This document shows positions 15,908-23,528 of a stretch of 32,866 bases of DNA, one piece after another (within the stretch, counting starts at the first letter, position 1; each line of letters begins with the position of its first letter). Under the pieces are notes generated by a model. It did no database searches. It saw only the letters and a list, made by a program, of their open reading frames with translations, and was not told the origin of the DNA. A program made the translations under genes and the position numbers. This stretch comes from Arthrobacter sp. ISL-85 (lineage in GTDB: Bacteria > Actinomycetota > Actinomycetes > Actinomycetales > Micrococcaceae): assembly GCF_018613675.1 (NCBI RefSeq), contig NZ_JAGGPQ010000032.1, positions 1 to 32,866 of the forward strand. The letters run 5' to 3'.

Positions 15908-16020
15908 GGTCGAAAGGTGCGCACCCGCTGTTGTTGTGCACCCTGGGTTTTTGCTGTGCCGGATGCCGGCGCGGCGCGGCCTCACCAACGGAGGCAGGAC
16001 GATTGAGGAGAACAAGGCTT
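15908..16020 (+). promoter_or_regulatory. Predicted 5' untranslated leader of the DUF1508 gene
   Basis: About 113 nt lie between the predicted transcription start and the ATG at 16021, unlike the leaderless units around it. The leader holds a small inverted repeat (GGTGC...GCACC) followed by GGGTTTTTG, a possible weak terminator or attenuator, and ends with AGGAG at 16006-16010. Confidence 0.35.
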
Positions 16021-16293
16021 ATGGCAGGTACGTTCGAACTGTTTGTCGATGATGATTCACAGATTCGGTTCCGGCTTGTGATGCCCGATGGACATGTGCT
16101 GGCGGTTTCGGGGCAGTTTAATGACAAGCATGCGGCGGCGGCCGCCATTGAAGAGGTCCGTGAGTGCGCAGGTACAGGTTTGATCCGGGACGTGGCGCCG
16201 CCTAGTCCGGGCGTTTTCCGCGCTTCGCCATCGCACCCGCGCTACACAGTCCGCAGTGGGGGCCGCAGGCTCAACGCGCTCGGAGCCGCATGA
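16021..16293 (+). CDS. DUF1508 (YegP-like) protein
   Basis: A 90-aa protein with one DUF1508 repeat in its first half (FELFVDDDSQIRFRLVMPDGHVLAVSGQFNDKHAAAAAIEEVRE), the same order as in E. coli YegP: strand, RFRL, NG/DG turn, SxxF, then an AA...I helix. YegP usually carries two repeats; this has one followed by a basic tail of about 40 residues (SPGVFRASPSHPRYTVRSGG). The biochemical role of the family is unknown. AGGAG lies 10 nt before the ATG. The best DosR-like box of the window is upstream, so it is probably strongly hypoxia- or dormancy-induced. A strong terminator follows. Confidence 0.8.
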   Translation: MAGTFELFVDDDSQIRFRLVMPDGHVLAVSGQFNDKHAAAAAIEEVRECAGTGLIRDVAPPSPGVFRASPSHPRYTVRSGGRRLNALGAA

Positions 16294-16361
16294 CCCGGGC
16301 GGCCTAAGGCCGACGGCGGCACCCGCCGCTCAGCCAGGCATCGAAAGCCACGCATTCAAGG

Positions 16362-16393
16362 AGTGGGGTTCGTCCAGGACGAGCCCCACTTTT
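16362..16393. terminator. Strong intrinsic terminator between DUF1508 and DUF5129 genes
   Basis: A 12-bp stem (AGTGGGGTTCGT, 16362-16373; ACGAGCCCCACT, 16379-16390, with one G-U pair) and a 5-nt loop are followed by a T run. It lies between convergent genes and could serve both. Confidence 0.8.
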
Positions 16394-16442
16394 GTGCGTG
16401 TCCACGGCACCGCGGTTCCGCAGCACGGTGCAATACCCAGCA

Positions 16443-17900
16443 CTAGAAGCCCGAGGAACTGCCGGAACCAGAAAAGCTGCCACCGCTGCTGCCATAACCG
16501 GTGGTGCTGCCGCCGCCCCTGGCAGCATTGACGCTGCTGACCCCGGTATTAATGCCGGAGTTGAAGGTAGCCACAGAGAAAAAAGTGTAGGACGGGTACA
16601 CCGTACCCAGGATGCTCGGTTCATAGGTCCGCTGCCTGCGGTGGTCCATGCCCTCATGGGCCGTTTCCATCTGTTCGCGCATCAGGCGTGCCTCGCGGTC
16701 ATTCCTGGCAAATCCCTGGATGACCGTTTCGGCATGGTTCTCCAACAGCTCCGAGAGGCGGGAACGAGCCTGATATAGCCGGTCCAGCGCCTCTTCGGGC
16801 GTGATCCGCCGGTCGGCCAGTTCAGCAGTCCACCGCTCGATCTCCCGCAGGCTTTCGTCGCGGAAGGACCGCAGCGCCGTGGCCGTGGCGGAGTCCCCCT
16901 GCCCGTGGCGTTTACCCAGGAGCTGCTCCAGCCCGGCCAGGTCCTTGCGGAAAGGCGCCAGCTGCCGGTCCCAGGCATTGGGCCAGGTGTCAGCGCGGTT
17001 CAGCAAAGCGTTGCTGTCCGCGATGACGTCATCCAGGGCATCCAGCTCAGCAGCACTGTCCGCGAACTGCCGGGCAAGCTTGAGGTTCTTCCTGCTGCTC
17101 AATGCCCGTTTGCCCAATGCGTGCACCTGGTTGGAGAGCTCGGTGGCGGCGGCATACCGGCTGAGGAACGTACGGTGTTTCTCCAGGACCTGGCTGCCGT
17201 AGCGGGACGATTCGGGGATGGTGCCGGCATTCAATTCCGTTACGTCCAAGTCCAGGCTGACATTGGAGTAACTGCGGTCCCCGCGCTCAATCTGCTTGCG
17301 GCACCCGGCCCTGGTGACGGCACGGACGATCAGCCATGCGGCTGCGGCCAGGGCTGCGATTCCCGCGGTGACCCAGGCTGTAATCAGGAAGGCAGCGGAC
17401 CGGTACCAAGGCTGGTTGATGAGCTCTGCCCCGCGGCGGATCCCGGCCACTGTGCCGTCGGTCCACTGTGCATCGCGGAACAGTTCCTTGGACGCGTCCT
17501 GGATGTCGCTGCGCTGGTCCAGGGATACCTTCCGGTCCTCGCCCATATACGTCCCAACGTGCCGGCCCACCGGGTCGAGCGCGAAAATGAACAATCCGTC
17601 AGCCCATTTCTGCCCGTCCGGGCTGATCCACTCCGGATGCCTGGACCGTGCGAACTTCAAAACCTCTTCATTGAGGTTGTCCTCCGCCTTGCCGTTGTAA
17701 GTGAAGACGGCAACGCGGGTGGGCTCATAGAACTGGATATGTTCGACGGCGGGCACCAGGGTGTTCTGGTCAAGCACCCCTGCGGTGTCCTCCACGATGA
17801 CAGCTACCGGCGCTTCAGCGATTACCGGTGCCGCAACCCCCACCAGCAAGGCAGCCAGGGCGAGCAGCGTCACGGCCATCCGACATTTCATGCTGCCCAT
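16443..17900 (-). CDS. DUF5129 family membrane-anchored protein
   Basis: A 485-aa protein with a signal peptide (about 1-29), an extracytoplasmic TPM-like domain (about 35-160: AVIVEDTAGVLDQNTLV, VAVFTYNGKAEDN, WADGLFIFALDPVGRHVGTYMG), a transmembrane helix at about 168-195, and a long helical region (about 200-430) rich in Leu, Glu and Arg. It ends in a Gly/Ser tail (GSSGGSFSGSGSSSGF). The TPM-like layout plus Gly/Ser tail matches actinobacterial DUF5129 proteins, possibly acting in envelope or photosystem-repair-like quality control; no function is proven. The start follows GGGGAGG; an internal ATG at 17891 is an alternative. It is divergent from the tandem USP, with a DosR-like box between. 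Confidence 0.8.
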   Translation of the reverse strand: MGSMKCRMAVTLLALAALLVGVAAPVIAEAPVAVIVEDTAGVLDQNTLVPAVEHIQFYEPTRVAVFTYNGKAEDNLNEEVLKFARSRHPEWISPDGQKWADGLFIFALDPVGRHVGTYMGEDRKVSLDQRSDIQDASKELFRDAQWTDGTVAGIRRGAELINQPWYRSAAFLITAWVTAGIAALAAAAWLIVRAVTRAGCRKQIERGDRSYSNVSLDLDVTELNAGTIPESSRYGSQVLEKHRTFLSRYAAATELSNQVHALGKRALSSRKNLKLARQFADSAAELDALDDVIADSNALLNRADTWPNAWDRQLAPFRKDLAGLEQLLGKRHGQGDSATATALRSFRDESLREIERWTAELADRRITPEEALDRLYQARSRLSELLENHAETVIQGFARNDREARLMREQMETAHEGMDHRRQRTYEPSILGTVYPSYTFFSVATFNSGINTGVSSVNAARGGGSTTGYGSSGGSFSGSGSSSGF

Positions 17901-17953
17901 GTCCCTCCCCGCTGCTTAGAATCAGGATGAAACCAGGAAGCAGTCCCGCCAAA

Positions 17954-17967
17954 GGGCCGAAGGTCCC
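17954..17967. promoter_or_regulatory. DosR-like box between divergent DUF5129 and tandem USP genes
   Basis: GGGCCGAAGGTCCC matches 11 of 14 core positions. Towards the minus gene a CATCCT hexamer begins 31.5 bp away; towards the plus gene no NANNNT hexamer is at the expected distance. The box therefore fits the rule less well than the others and its target is uncertain. Confidence 0.45.
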
Positions 17968-18003
17968 GCCGGTGAAGATCGAGTGGATCAGGAGCGCTGT
18001 CAC

Positions 18004-18855
18004 GTGACTCAGGCTGCAGGGTCCGTCGTGGCCGGCTTTGACGGGTCGGACCAGGCTGCCGCCGCCGTCCGCTGGGCGGCCCGCCACGCGCACGCCAGCA
18101 ACTGTCCCCTCCACGTGGTGCACTGTTCGCTGTGGCCGCTGCTGACCCGGCACCTCGGTCCGGTTCCAGGCGTGTCAGGCAGCGGCCTGGAAGAGTCCGC
18201 CAGGTCCATTCTTGAGGATGGCGTGGCGCTGGCGGCCAGCGAGGTACCAGGGCTTCAGATCACCAGCACCCTGCTCCATGGACTGCCGTCGCAGCTCCTG
18301 GCCCGAATTTCAGTCGACGAACGGATGCTGGTGGTTGGCAGCCGCGGCCTGGGCGGTTTCCTTGGCCTCCTCGTGGGCTCCGTGAGCCTGGACCTGGCAG
18401 CCACCGCCTCCTGCCCTGTGGCCGTGATTCGGCAGGAACTCCACCCTGAGGGGCCGGTTGTGGCGGCCGTCGATGCCTCAGGTTCGCCCTCCGTCTTGGA
18501 AGACGCGTGTTCCGTGGCATCGGCGTGGCATGCACCCCTCATCGTGGTCCACGTCCGGCACCAACCCCCCGGCTATCTGCTGGCGGGAGGACGGGAGGAG
18601 GCATCCGAGGCCCAGGAAGTGCTGGCGTCCGCCCTGGACCATGCAGCGGCCAGGGCGCCTGCCGTCCGCGTTGACGGTGCGGTACTGACGGACAGCTCGG
18701 TCCCGCGTGCAATCCTGAAAGCCGCCAAAGAAGCCCGGATGGTGGTGGTGGGTTCCCAAGGCCGGGGCATCCTCAGGGAGACCATAGGTTCAACCGCCCA
18801 CGCGGTGTTGCACCACGCCCGCGGCCCCGTCCTCATTTCACGGCACGGCGGCTGA
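18004..18855 (+). CDS. Tandem-domain universal stress protein
   Basis: A 283-aa protein with two full Usp domains. Domain 1 (about 5-143) runs from SVVAGFDGSDQAAAAVRWA to GSRGLGGFLGLLVGSVS...ASCPVAVI; domain 2 (about 149-282) runs from PVVAAVDASGSPSVLEDA to GSQGRGILRETIGSTAHAVLHHARGPVLI. Both keep the ATP-binding G-x2-G-x9-G(S/T) pattern, and this is the usual actinobacterial two-domain length. The GTG at 18004 has GGAG nine bases upstream; an in-frame GTG at 17983 is less likely. ATP-binding stress proteins of this type are typical members of DevR regulons. It is divergent from the DUF5129 gene. Confidence 0.88.
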   Translation: MTQAAGSVVAGFDGSDQAAAAVRWAARHAHASNCPLHVVHCSLWPLLTRHLGPVPGVSGSGLEESARSILEDGVALAASEVPGLQITSTLLHGLPSQLLARISVDERMLVVGSRGLGGFLGLLVGSVSLDLAATASCPVAVIRQELHPEGPVVAAVDASGSPSVLEDACSVASAWHAPLIVVHVRHQPPGYLLAGGREEASEAQEVLASALDHAAARAPAVRVDGAVLTDSSVPRAILKAAKEARMVVVGSQGRGILRETIGSTAHAVLHHARGPVLISRHGG

Positions 18856-18913
18856 TGCAGCGGACTGCGAGTGTCGGCCCGGCTGCCGGACGGGCCCGGC
18901 CTATGCTGTTCCG

Positions 18914-19453
18914 ATGACTCCTGTTCCCTCCCCCGGCCCGCTGGACGTCGTGGTTCATTCCGGGCCTCCGGACTGGTGGGTCATCCTGGCCGGGCTGGGA
19001 CCCCTGGCTGTTCTCATCGCCGCCCTGCTGGCCTTTTACATCAACTGGCGCACGCTCAAGCAGCGTACGGCAGCCGACAAAACGGCACTGGACCAAAAGC
19101 GCGAGGCTGACGCCAATGCCCTGCGGCAGAAGACCGAGGCGGACAGCCGGGCGGAATGGTGGCGCCGGACCCAGTGGGCGCTGGACCGGGCTCTGGATCC
19201 GGATGAAGGGACCAAGGCGCTTGGGCTGGCGACGCTGGAAGTCCTGGCCAGGAGCGAACTGGCCCGCACCGAGGAGCTCGAGCTGTTCGACATTGCCTGG
19301 AAGAGTGTGTCCGGCGACGAGAACGGGGACGCTGAGCCTGATGCCGGCGCCGGGAACAGTTCAGGGCAGGAAGCGGTCATCGTGGACGACCACCGCAACT
19401 TAGGCGAGAATGGAACGACGGATGAAGACAGTACCAAGGAGGTTGGACCATGA
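18914..19453 (+). CDS. Small membrane-anchored coiled-coil protein
   Basis: A 179-aa protein with one N-terminal transmembrane helix (about 22-44: WVILAGLGPLAVLIAALLAFYI), then a strongly charged coiled coil (about 48-85: LKQRTAADKTALDQKREADANALRQKTEADSRAEWWRR), a helical segment WALDRALDPDEGTKALGLATLEVLA, and an acidic, disordered tail. I do not recognise a named family; similar helix-plus-coil proteins are common in Micrococcaceae. The ATG lies 6 nt after TATGCT, a leaderless start. Its stop overlaps the ATG of the next small gene as ATGA, so the two are coupled. Confidence 0.75.
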   Translation: MTPVPSPGPLDVVVHSGPPDWWVILAGLGPLAVLIAALLAFYINWRTLKQRTAADKTALDQKREADANALRQKTEADSRAEWWRRTQWALDRALDPDEGTKALGLATLEVLARSELARTEELELFDIAWKSVSGDENGDAEPDAGAGNSSGQEAVIVDDHRNLGENGTTDEDSTKEVGP

Positions 19454-19644
19454 GCGCAGCGTCGCCTGAACACCGGTTTGTCCACGCTCCCCGGAACAGC
19501 GCTGCCAGTCCGGCCAGGAAAAAAGCCACCCCGGCAGAGCACCGCGTCCAGGTTGCCGCCGCGCGGCTGCGCGTCACGCTTGATGAGCGCCTGGGACGCG
19601 AGACACCCGCAAAGACCAAGGCGCTGGCCAAGGAACAGATCTGA
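19450..19644 (+). CDS. Small basic hypothetical protein
   Basis: A 64-aa protein, rich in Ala, Arg and Lys, with a likely helix AEHRVQVAAARLRVTLDERLGRETPAKTKALAKEQI. No known domain is seen. Its start overlaps the previous stop as ATGA, which indicates translational coupling with the membrane coiled-coil protein and supports a real gene, perhaps a partner of the acidic tail of that protein. That partnership is inference from gene order and charge only. Confidence 0.6.
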   Translation: MSAASPEHRFVHAPRNSAASPARKKATPAEHRVQVAAARLRVTLDERLGRETPAKTKALAKEQI

Positions 19645-19697
19645 GTCCCTTTGCCCGGGGTTAGCGGTCGACGGCGCGTGGCAGGGCTTGGCGGACA

Positions 19698-20567
19698 GTG
19701 GCTGCAGTAATTCTCGGCTGCGACGCCAGCACGTTGCGTCGCTGGAACTACCGTGCCGTCGTCGCGCAGGTAACCGGGTCCGGAACCTTCCTGGACCGCT
19801 GGCACACCGGCTTCGCTCCTGACGTCAGTCCGGGAACCGAGGCGTGGCTCCTCCTGGAGGGCAGCAACGACGCCGCGAGCGGCCTCATCGGTCACGGGTT
19901 CGTGACCTCCGAGCCGTACCAGGCAGCCGCCGGTGCCGATGCCGGCCCCACTGACTGGTTCTTCGCGCTGGCGCTGGATTCCCTCCTGCCGCTCGGTGAG
20001 CAGATTCGTCCCGGCGTCCTTGGCGAGGCCTTCCCCGGTGACCTGTGGGCCAAGGCGACGGACGCGTCCGTGGTGGCCCTGCCGCCGTCGTCCGTTCCCC
20101 TGCTGCGCCGGCTGTGGCGTGAGCACGGGCCTTCGACGGCGGATCTCGCCGAGGTGGCAGGCGGAACCTTTCCCCCGGAGGCCGTCAGCACCGTCCAGGT
20201 GAACCGCTACGAGCGCGATCCAGACGCGCGGCGGGCCTGCCTGGCCTTCCATGGCACGTGGTGCGCAGCCTGCGGCTTTTCTTTCGAGTCCACCTACAGC
20301 GGGGCCGGGGCAGGAGTGATGGGCGTCCACCACCTGGCGCCGCCGGCCATGCTTGACAGCCCCTATCAGCTCGACCCCATCGCCGACCTCATTCCGCTCT
20401 GCCATAACTGCCACGCCGTGGCGCACAGTGCCAGCCCGGCGCTGACCGTTACTGAACTCCGGAGCATTATCTCCGCGGCGGGCCACGTAAGGGGTGAGGT
20501 GGTCACGGATGTGGCCCTCCGGGCACAGGAGGATGCGCGGCGGATCCTCGAGGGCGGCCAGATGTAG
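19698..20567 (+). CDS. HNH endonuclease with N-terminal PUA/EVE-like region; possible modification-dependent restriction enzyme
   Basis: A 289-aa protein. The C-terminal part has an HNH nuclease with zinc ligands C189xxC192 and C235xxC238 and catalytic H211-H212 (VHHLAPP), followed by DPIADLIPLCHNCHAVAH, the form found in McrA-like enzymes. The N-terminal part (about 15-140) has WHTGFAPDVSPGTEAWLLLEGS...GLIGHGFVTSEPY, resembling the PUA/EVE-type folds that read modified bases. Together this suggests cleavage of modified foreign DNA, but the N-terminal assignment is from motif resemblance only. The start is a GTG with a weak ribosome site. No methylase gene is adjacent, as expected of a type IV-like enzyme. 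Confidence 0.72.
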   Translation: MAAVILGCDASTLRRWNYRAVVAQVTGSGTFLDRWHTGFAPDVSPGTEAWLLLEGSNDAASGLIGHGFVTSEPYQAAAGADAGPTDWFFALALDSLLPLGEQIRPGVLGEAFPGDLWAKATDASVVALPPSSVPLLRRLWREHGPSTADLAEVAGGTFPPEAVSTVQVNRYERDPDARRACLAFHGTWCAACGFSFESTYSGAGAGVMGVHHLAPPAMLDSPYQLDPIADLIPLCHNCHAVAHSASPALTVTELRSIISAAGHVRGEVVTDVALRAQEDARRILEGGQM

Positions 20568-20578
20568 TACTGCTGGAC

Positions 20579-20591
20579 TATCTTGGGACCA
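20579..20591 (+). promoter_or_regulatory. Leaderless promoter of the 20591 gene
   Basis: TATCTT (20579-20584) is followed by 6 nt and ATG at 20591, with no Shine-Dalgarno. Confidence 0.55.
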
Positions 20592-21538
20592 TGGCGGAGC
20601 CGGGCCGGAAAGAGTACGGGGTTGATCCCGAGGAGTTTGGGTCTGCCCGGGTGGATGCGGCCGCCCTGCTGGATGCGGAGTTGGGCGACGTCGATTGGTC
20701 GGTTCCTCCGGCCGGCGCTGCACTGTTCGCCATCGAAGTCCCCAGTGGGAAGCTGGCCGCCATGGCCTTGGGCGATCCGGAGGATCCCTGCGTAGTGTTG
20801 GTCCCCGGCGCCACGGGCTCGAAAGAAGATTTCTCACTCATGATGCCGGACCTCGTTCAGGCCGGTTACTACGCGCTGACGTACGATCTGGCGGGCCAGT
20901 ACCAGTCAGCCGGCGCCGGCCCGGAGAACCTGGTGCCGCCCAGGAAGCATTACGACTACCAGCTGTTCATGGATGACTTCCTGGCGGTCCTGGAAACCAC
21001 AGCCACCCCCGCGCACGTTGTGGCGTATTCCTTCGCGGGCGTCATCGCACAGCTCGCCTACGTGCAGCGGCCGGAACTGTTCCGGTCCATCACTTTCCTG
21101 GGGTGCCCGCCTGGGCCCGGGCAGAGCTTCCGGGGCGTGAGCCGCGTCGGCCGGTTCAGCACGTGGGTGAACGGCCGGGCCGGAGCAGCGCTGCTGATCT
21201 GGGGGATCCGAAGCGGCAGGGTGGCGCATGTGCCGCCGGGACGGCAGCGGTTCGTCAACTACCGGTTCCGCTTCACCCGCCGTGCCTCCGTCCGGGATAT
21301 CTACATCCTGATGCAAAAGGTTCCGGACCTTCGGGCGGCGCTGGCGGAGGCTCCGCTTCCCAAGTTCGTGGCCGTGGGCGAGCATGACCTGTGGCCGCTC
21401 CAGCTCCACCGGCTGTTTGCGCAGGCAATCCGGGCCCGGATTGGCGTCTACAGGGGCGGGCACAGTCCGTGCGAGACGTCCCCGCACGAGTTCAGCCGTG
21501 ACCTCCTGGCCCTATATGCCAAGGCCGGGGAGGCGTAG
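20591..21538 (+). CDS. Alpha/beta hydrolase
   Basis: A 315-aa soluble protein with the alpha/beta-hydrolase fold. The nucleophile elbow is AYSFAG with S147 (a variant of GxSxG with Ala at the first position), the acid is D266 in VGEHDLWPL, and the base is H291 in RGGHSPCETSP. The oxyanion region is VLVPGATGSKEDF. A cap of about 80 residues precedes the acid. It could be an esterase, lipase or C-C hydrolase; the substrate is not evident. It follows the HNH gene by 23 nt but has its own leaderless promoter. Confidence 0.85.
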   Translation: MAEPGRKEYGVDPEEFGSARVDAAALLDAELGDVDWSVPPAGAALFAIEVPSGKLAAMALGDPEDPCVVLVPGATGSKEDFSLMMPDLVQAGYYALTYDLAGQYQSAGAGPENLVPPRKHYDYQLFMDDFLAVLETTATPAHVVAYSFAGVIAQLAYVQRPELFRSITFLGCPPGPGQSFRGVSRVGRFSTWVNGRAGAALLIWGIRSGRVAHVPPGRQRFVNYRFRFTRRASVRDIYILMQKVPDLRAALAEAPLPKFVAVGEHDLWPLQLHRLFAQAIRARIGVYRGGHSPCETSPHEFSRDLLALYAKAGEA

Positions 21539-21570
21539 TGGCTCGTCGGCCTTCCACCTTGACGGGAGCG

Positions 21571-22380
21571 TCAGCGCCCGCCCAACCCCTGCAGGATGGC
21601 TGCCCCGTTCATCAGCGTCAGGAACACCATTGCCGGAACGCTCAGCACCCATGCCGCCCGCCGCCGTCGTGCCTGGATCACAAGGTGCCGGAGTGCGGCG
21701 AACTTTTGTTGAAGCGCCAACGCGTCACTGTGAGCGGACGGGCGCTTGTGCCAAGTTCCCGGCTGGACGGCGGCCGCCGAGATACGGGCGAGTTCATCCC
21801 AGGCGAGTACCGGGCTGAATCCGCGCAGCCACCGCAGCAGCTGGGCGTCGGTGATTACGGCCGCCTGCTCGGGCCGCGCCTTTATGGTCAAGGTCTTCGG
21901 TTCAAGAATGACGACGACGGCTGTCGCCTTCACGGGAAAGCCAGCCGCGGCAGTCAGCAGCTTTGAGGCACGGGCTGCCTCGTGCGCGGCGTTGTAGAGG
22001 TGCCGGGTCTTCCTTCCGGCCACCATGAGGGTCCTGCCTGCCACCCAGATGGATTGGCCGGAGTGGTTCTTCGTGTTGATGGTGAAGACGCCGGCGGGAC
22101 CGATCAGCACGTGGTCGATGTCGGATGAGCCTGCACCTACCGGGACGGCATGGAGAACCAGCCACTCCGGTCCCAAATTTTCCAGGATGCTTCCCACCGC
22201 CATCTCGCCGATGGCACCCCGGTACCAGGGCGAACTTTCCGGACCGAGCGGGCTGACTCCGAAGATGCGCTCCAGGATGGAGCGCGGCCGCACCTGGCTT
22301 TGCAGCATCAGCAATTCCTCGATGACGGCCTGGCCGGGCACCCGTGCACCCAGATGCGGTGGTGCTGAATCAACGCGCAT
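21571..22380 (-). CDS. NERD (nuclease-related) domain protein with C-terminal membrane helix
   Basis: A 269-aa protein. A NERD domain (about 50-170) shows the restriction-nuclease-like core: G55AIGE59 in the first helix, the acidic pair D87xD89 followed by H (SDIDHVLIG), and N102-T-K104 (INTKNHSG). These correspond to the E...D...(D/E/N)xK pattern of the superfamily. The C-terminus carries a helix at about 243-264 (WVLSVPAMVFLTLMNGAAIL). The ATG at 22380 has GGGGGAGAG upstream; the frame extends another 1.1 kb without a stop but has no coding character there. It is convergent with the hydrolase gene. The cellular role is unknown, perhaps DNA processing at the membrane. Confidence 0.85.
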   Translation of the reverse strand: MRVDSAPPHLGARVPGQAVIEELLMLQSQVRPRSILERIFGVSPLGPESSPWYRGAIGEMAVGSILENLGPEWLVLHAVPVGAGSSDIDHVLIGPAGVFTINTKNHSGQSIWVAGRTLMVAGRKTRHLYNAAHEAARASKLLTAAAGFPVKATAVVVILEPKTLTIKARPEQAAVITDAQLLRWLRGFSPVLAWDELARISAAAVQPGTWHKRPSAHSDALALQQKFAALRHLVIQARRRRAAWVLSVPAMVFLTLMNGAAILQGLGGR

Positions 22381-22549
22381 AATTCTCTCCCCCAATTTGT
22401 GGTTGTGCCTCACGAGCGTAGGGGCTGCGCCGATTGTCCCGGACCGCTTTTCGGGTTTCCTGGCCGCATCTTTCCTGAATACTTGGGCCACGCTGCGGGA
22501 AGCATGCAGTTTCCGCGTGCGGTCAGCTTCCAGAACTGTGGCATCGGGG

Positions 22550-22941
22550 TAGCTTAGACCGCATGAGCGACTCGTCACGCGTAGCAGGCAAGCCACCTGA
22601 GGGGGGCCGCTGCATTCGGCGCGGTGGCTCTGTTGTGCGTTGTGGCAGGTGGGCTCGTTGCCGCGGTAACCGGCCCGCTCCATCTTGGGCATGGGTCCTG
22701 GGCCGCAGCGTATCTTGTGCTTGTGGGAGGAGCGGCACAGGGCGCTTTGGGGATAAGCCAGTACTTCCTGGCCCCACAACGCTATATCGGCTGGAAAGTG
22801 CTTGCAGAGCTGGTGGCCTGGAACAGCGCATCCGCGGCGGTGATCGGTGGGACTGCATCGGGCTGGTGCTGGCTCACTTGCGAGCTCCGTGAGCTTCATC
22901 CTGCGGCAGGGCAACCCCGCCATGAACCTCATGTCCCCTAA
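22550..22941 (+). pseudogene. Frameshifted small membrane protein gene
   Basis: An ATG at 22563, 7 nt after TAGCTT, opens the frame MSDSSRVAGKPPEG and then leaves the coding frame at a run of six G (22601-22606). The following frame reads GAVALLCVVAGGLVAAVTG...HGSWAAAYLVLVGGAAQGALGISQYFLAP...GWKVLAELVAWNSASAAVIGGT, a typical three- or four-helix membrane protein. Removing one G would fuse the two parts. The C-terminus after IGGT also looks off-frame. Either a recent pseudogene or a sequencing error in a homopolymer. The family is not recognised. Confidence 0.55.
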
Positions 22942-22951
22942 AATATTGGCA
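22939..22951 (+). promoter_or_regulatory. Leaderless promoter of the DUF3090 gene
   Basis: TAAAAT (22939-22944) is followed by 6 nt and ATG at 22951. No Shine-Dalgarno is seen. Confidence 0.6.
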
Positions 22952-23505
22952 TGCCTACACTTGTTCACGAGTTTGTCTGGCCTGACCGCATTGTCATCGG
23001 CACCATCGGTGCTCCGGGGGCGCGCACGTTTTACCTGCAGGTTCGCACAGGGACGCAGCTCGTGAGTATCGCGCTGGAGAAGCAGCAATCGGCTCTGCTC
23101 GCCGAAAAAATAGACGAAATTCTCGATCAGCTCATAAGCCTCGACGGCAACCCCTTCAGCGTTCCCACCGGCACTCCCATCGAACTGGTGGACAACGATC
23201 CGCTCGAGGCCGTTGAGGAGCAGTTTCGAACCGGGGCCATGAGCCTGGGCTGGGACCCAACGACGGCGCAGGTGGTCATAGAGGCGTACCCCATCACCGA
23301 TGTCGATGCTGATGACGGCGACGACTCCCTTGATCAGGACGGCGCTGAGATACCCGAAATGCTGTTGGTGCGGATTCCTGTGGGTACCGCCCGCGCATTC
23401 ACCAAGCGCACCCGTGAAGTGGTGGGCGCCGGCCGTCCCATATGCCCGCTCTGCGGTTACCCCATGGACGCCGACGGACATGTCTGCGCTCCTCCCGAGG
23501 TTTGA
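22951..23505 (+). CDS. DUF3090 family protein
   Basis: A 184-aa protein of an actinobacterial family of unknown function. It shows VHEFVWPDRIVIGTIGAPGARTFYLQVR, then VSIALEKQQSALLAEKIDEILDQL, and ends with a zinc-ribbon-like ICPLCGYPMDADGHVC. An acidic insertion (DVDADDGDDSLDQDGAE, about 112-128) lies before the ribbon. Members usually sit in an operon with an MSMEG_4193-type histidine phosphatase and an SCO1664-type protein; neither is present here, so this looks like an orphan or second copy. It is expressed from its own leaderless promoter. Confidence 0.88.
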   Translation: MPTLVHEFVWPDRIVIGTIGAPGARTFYLQVRTGTQLVSIALEKQQSALLAEKIDEILDQLISLDGNPFSVPTGTPIELVDNDPLEAVEEQFRTGAMSLGWDPTTAQVVIEAYPITDVDADDGDDSLDQDGAEIPEMLLVRIPVGTARAFTKRTREVVGAGRPICPLCGYPMDADGHVCAPPEV

Positions 23506-23528
23506 TCCCGCGATCTGCCGGCCGCAGG

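Noticed and set aside
22381..23481. Extension of the NERD frame by 367 codons
   Set aside because: It covers the DUF3090 gene and the 22563 membrane gene on the other strand; GGGGGAGAG before the ATG at 22380 marks the true start.
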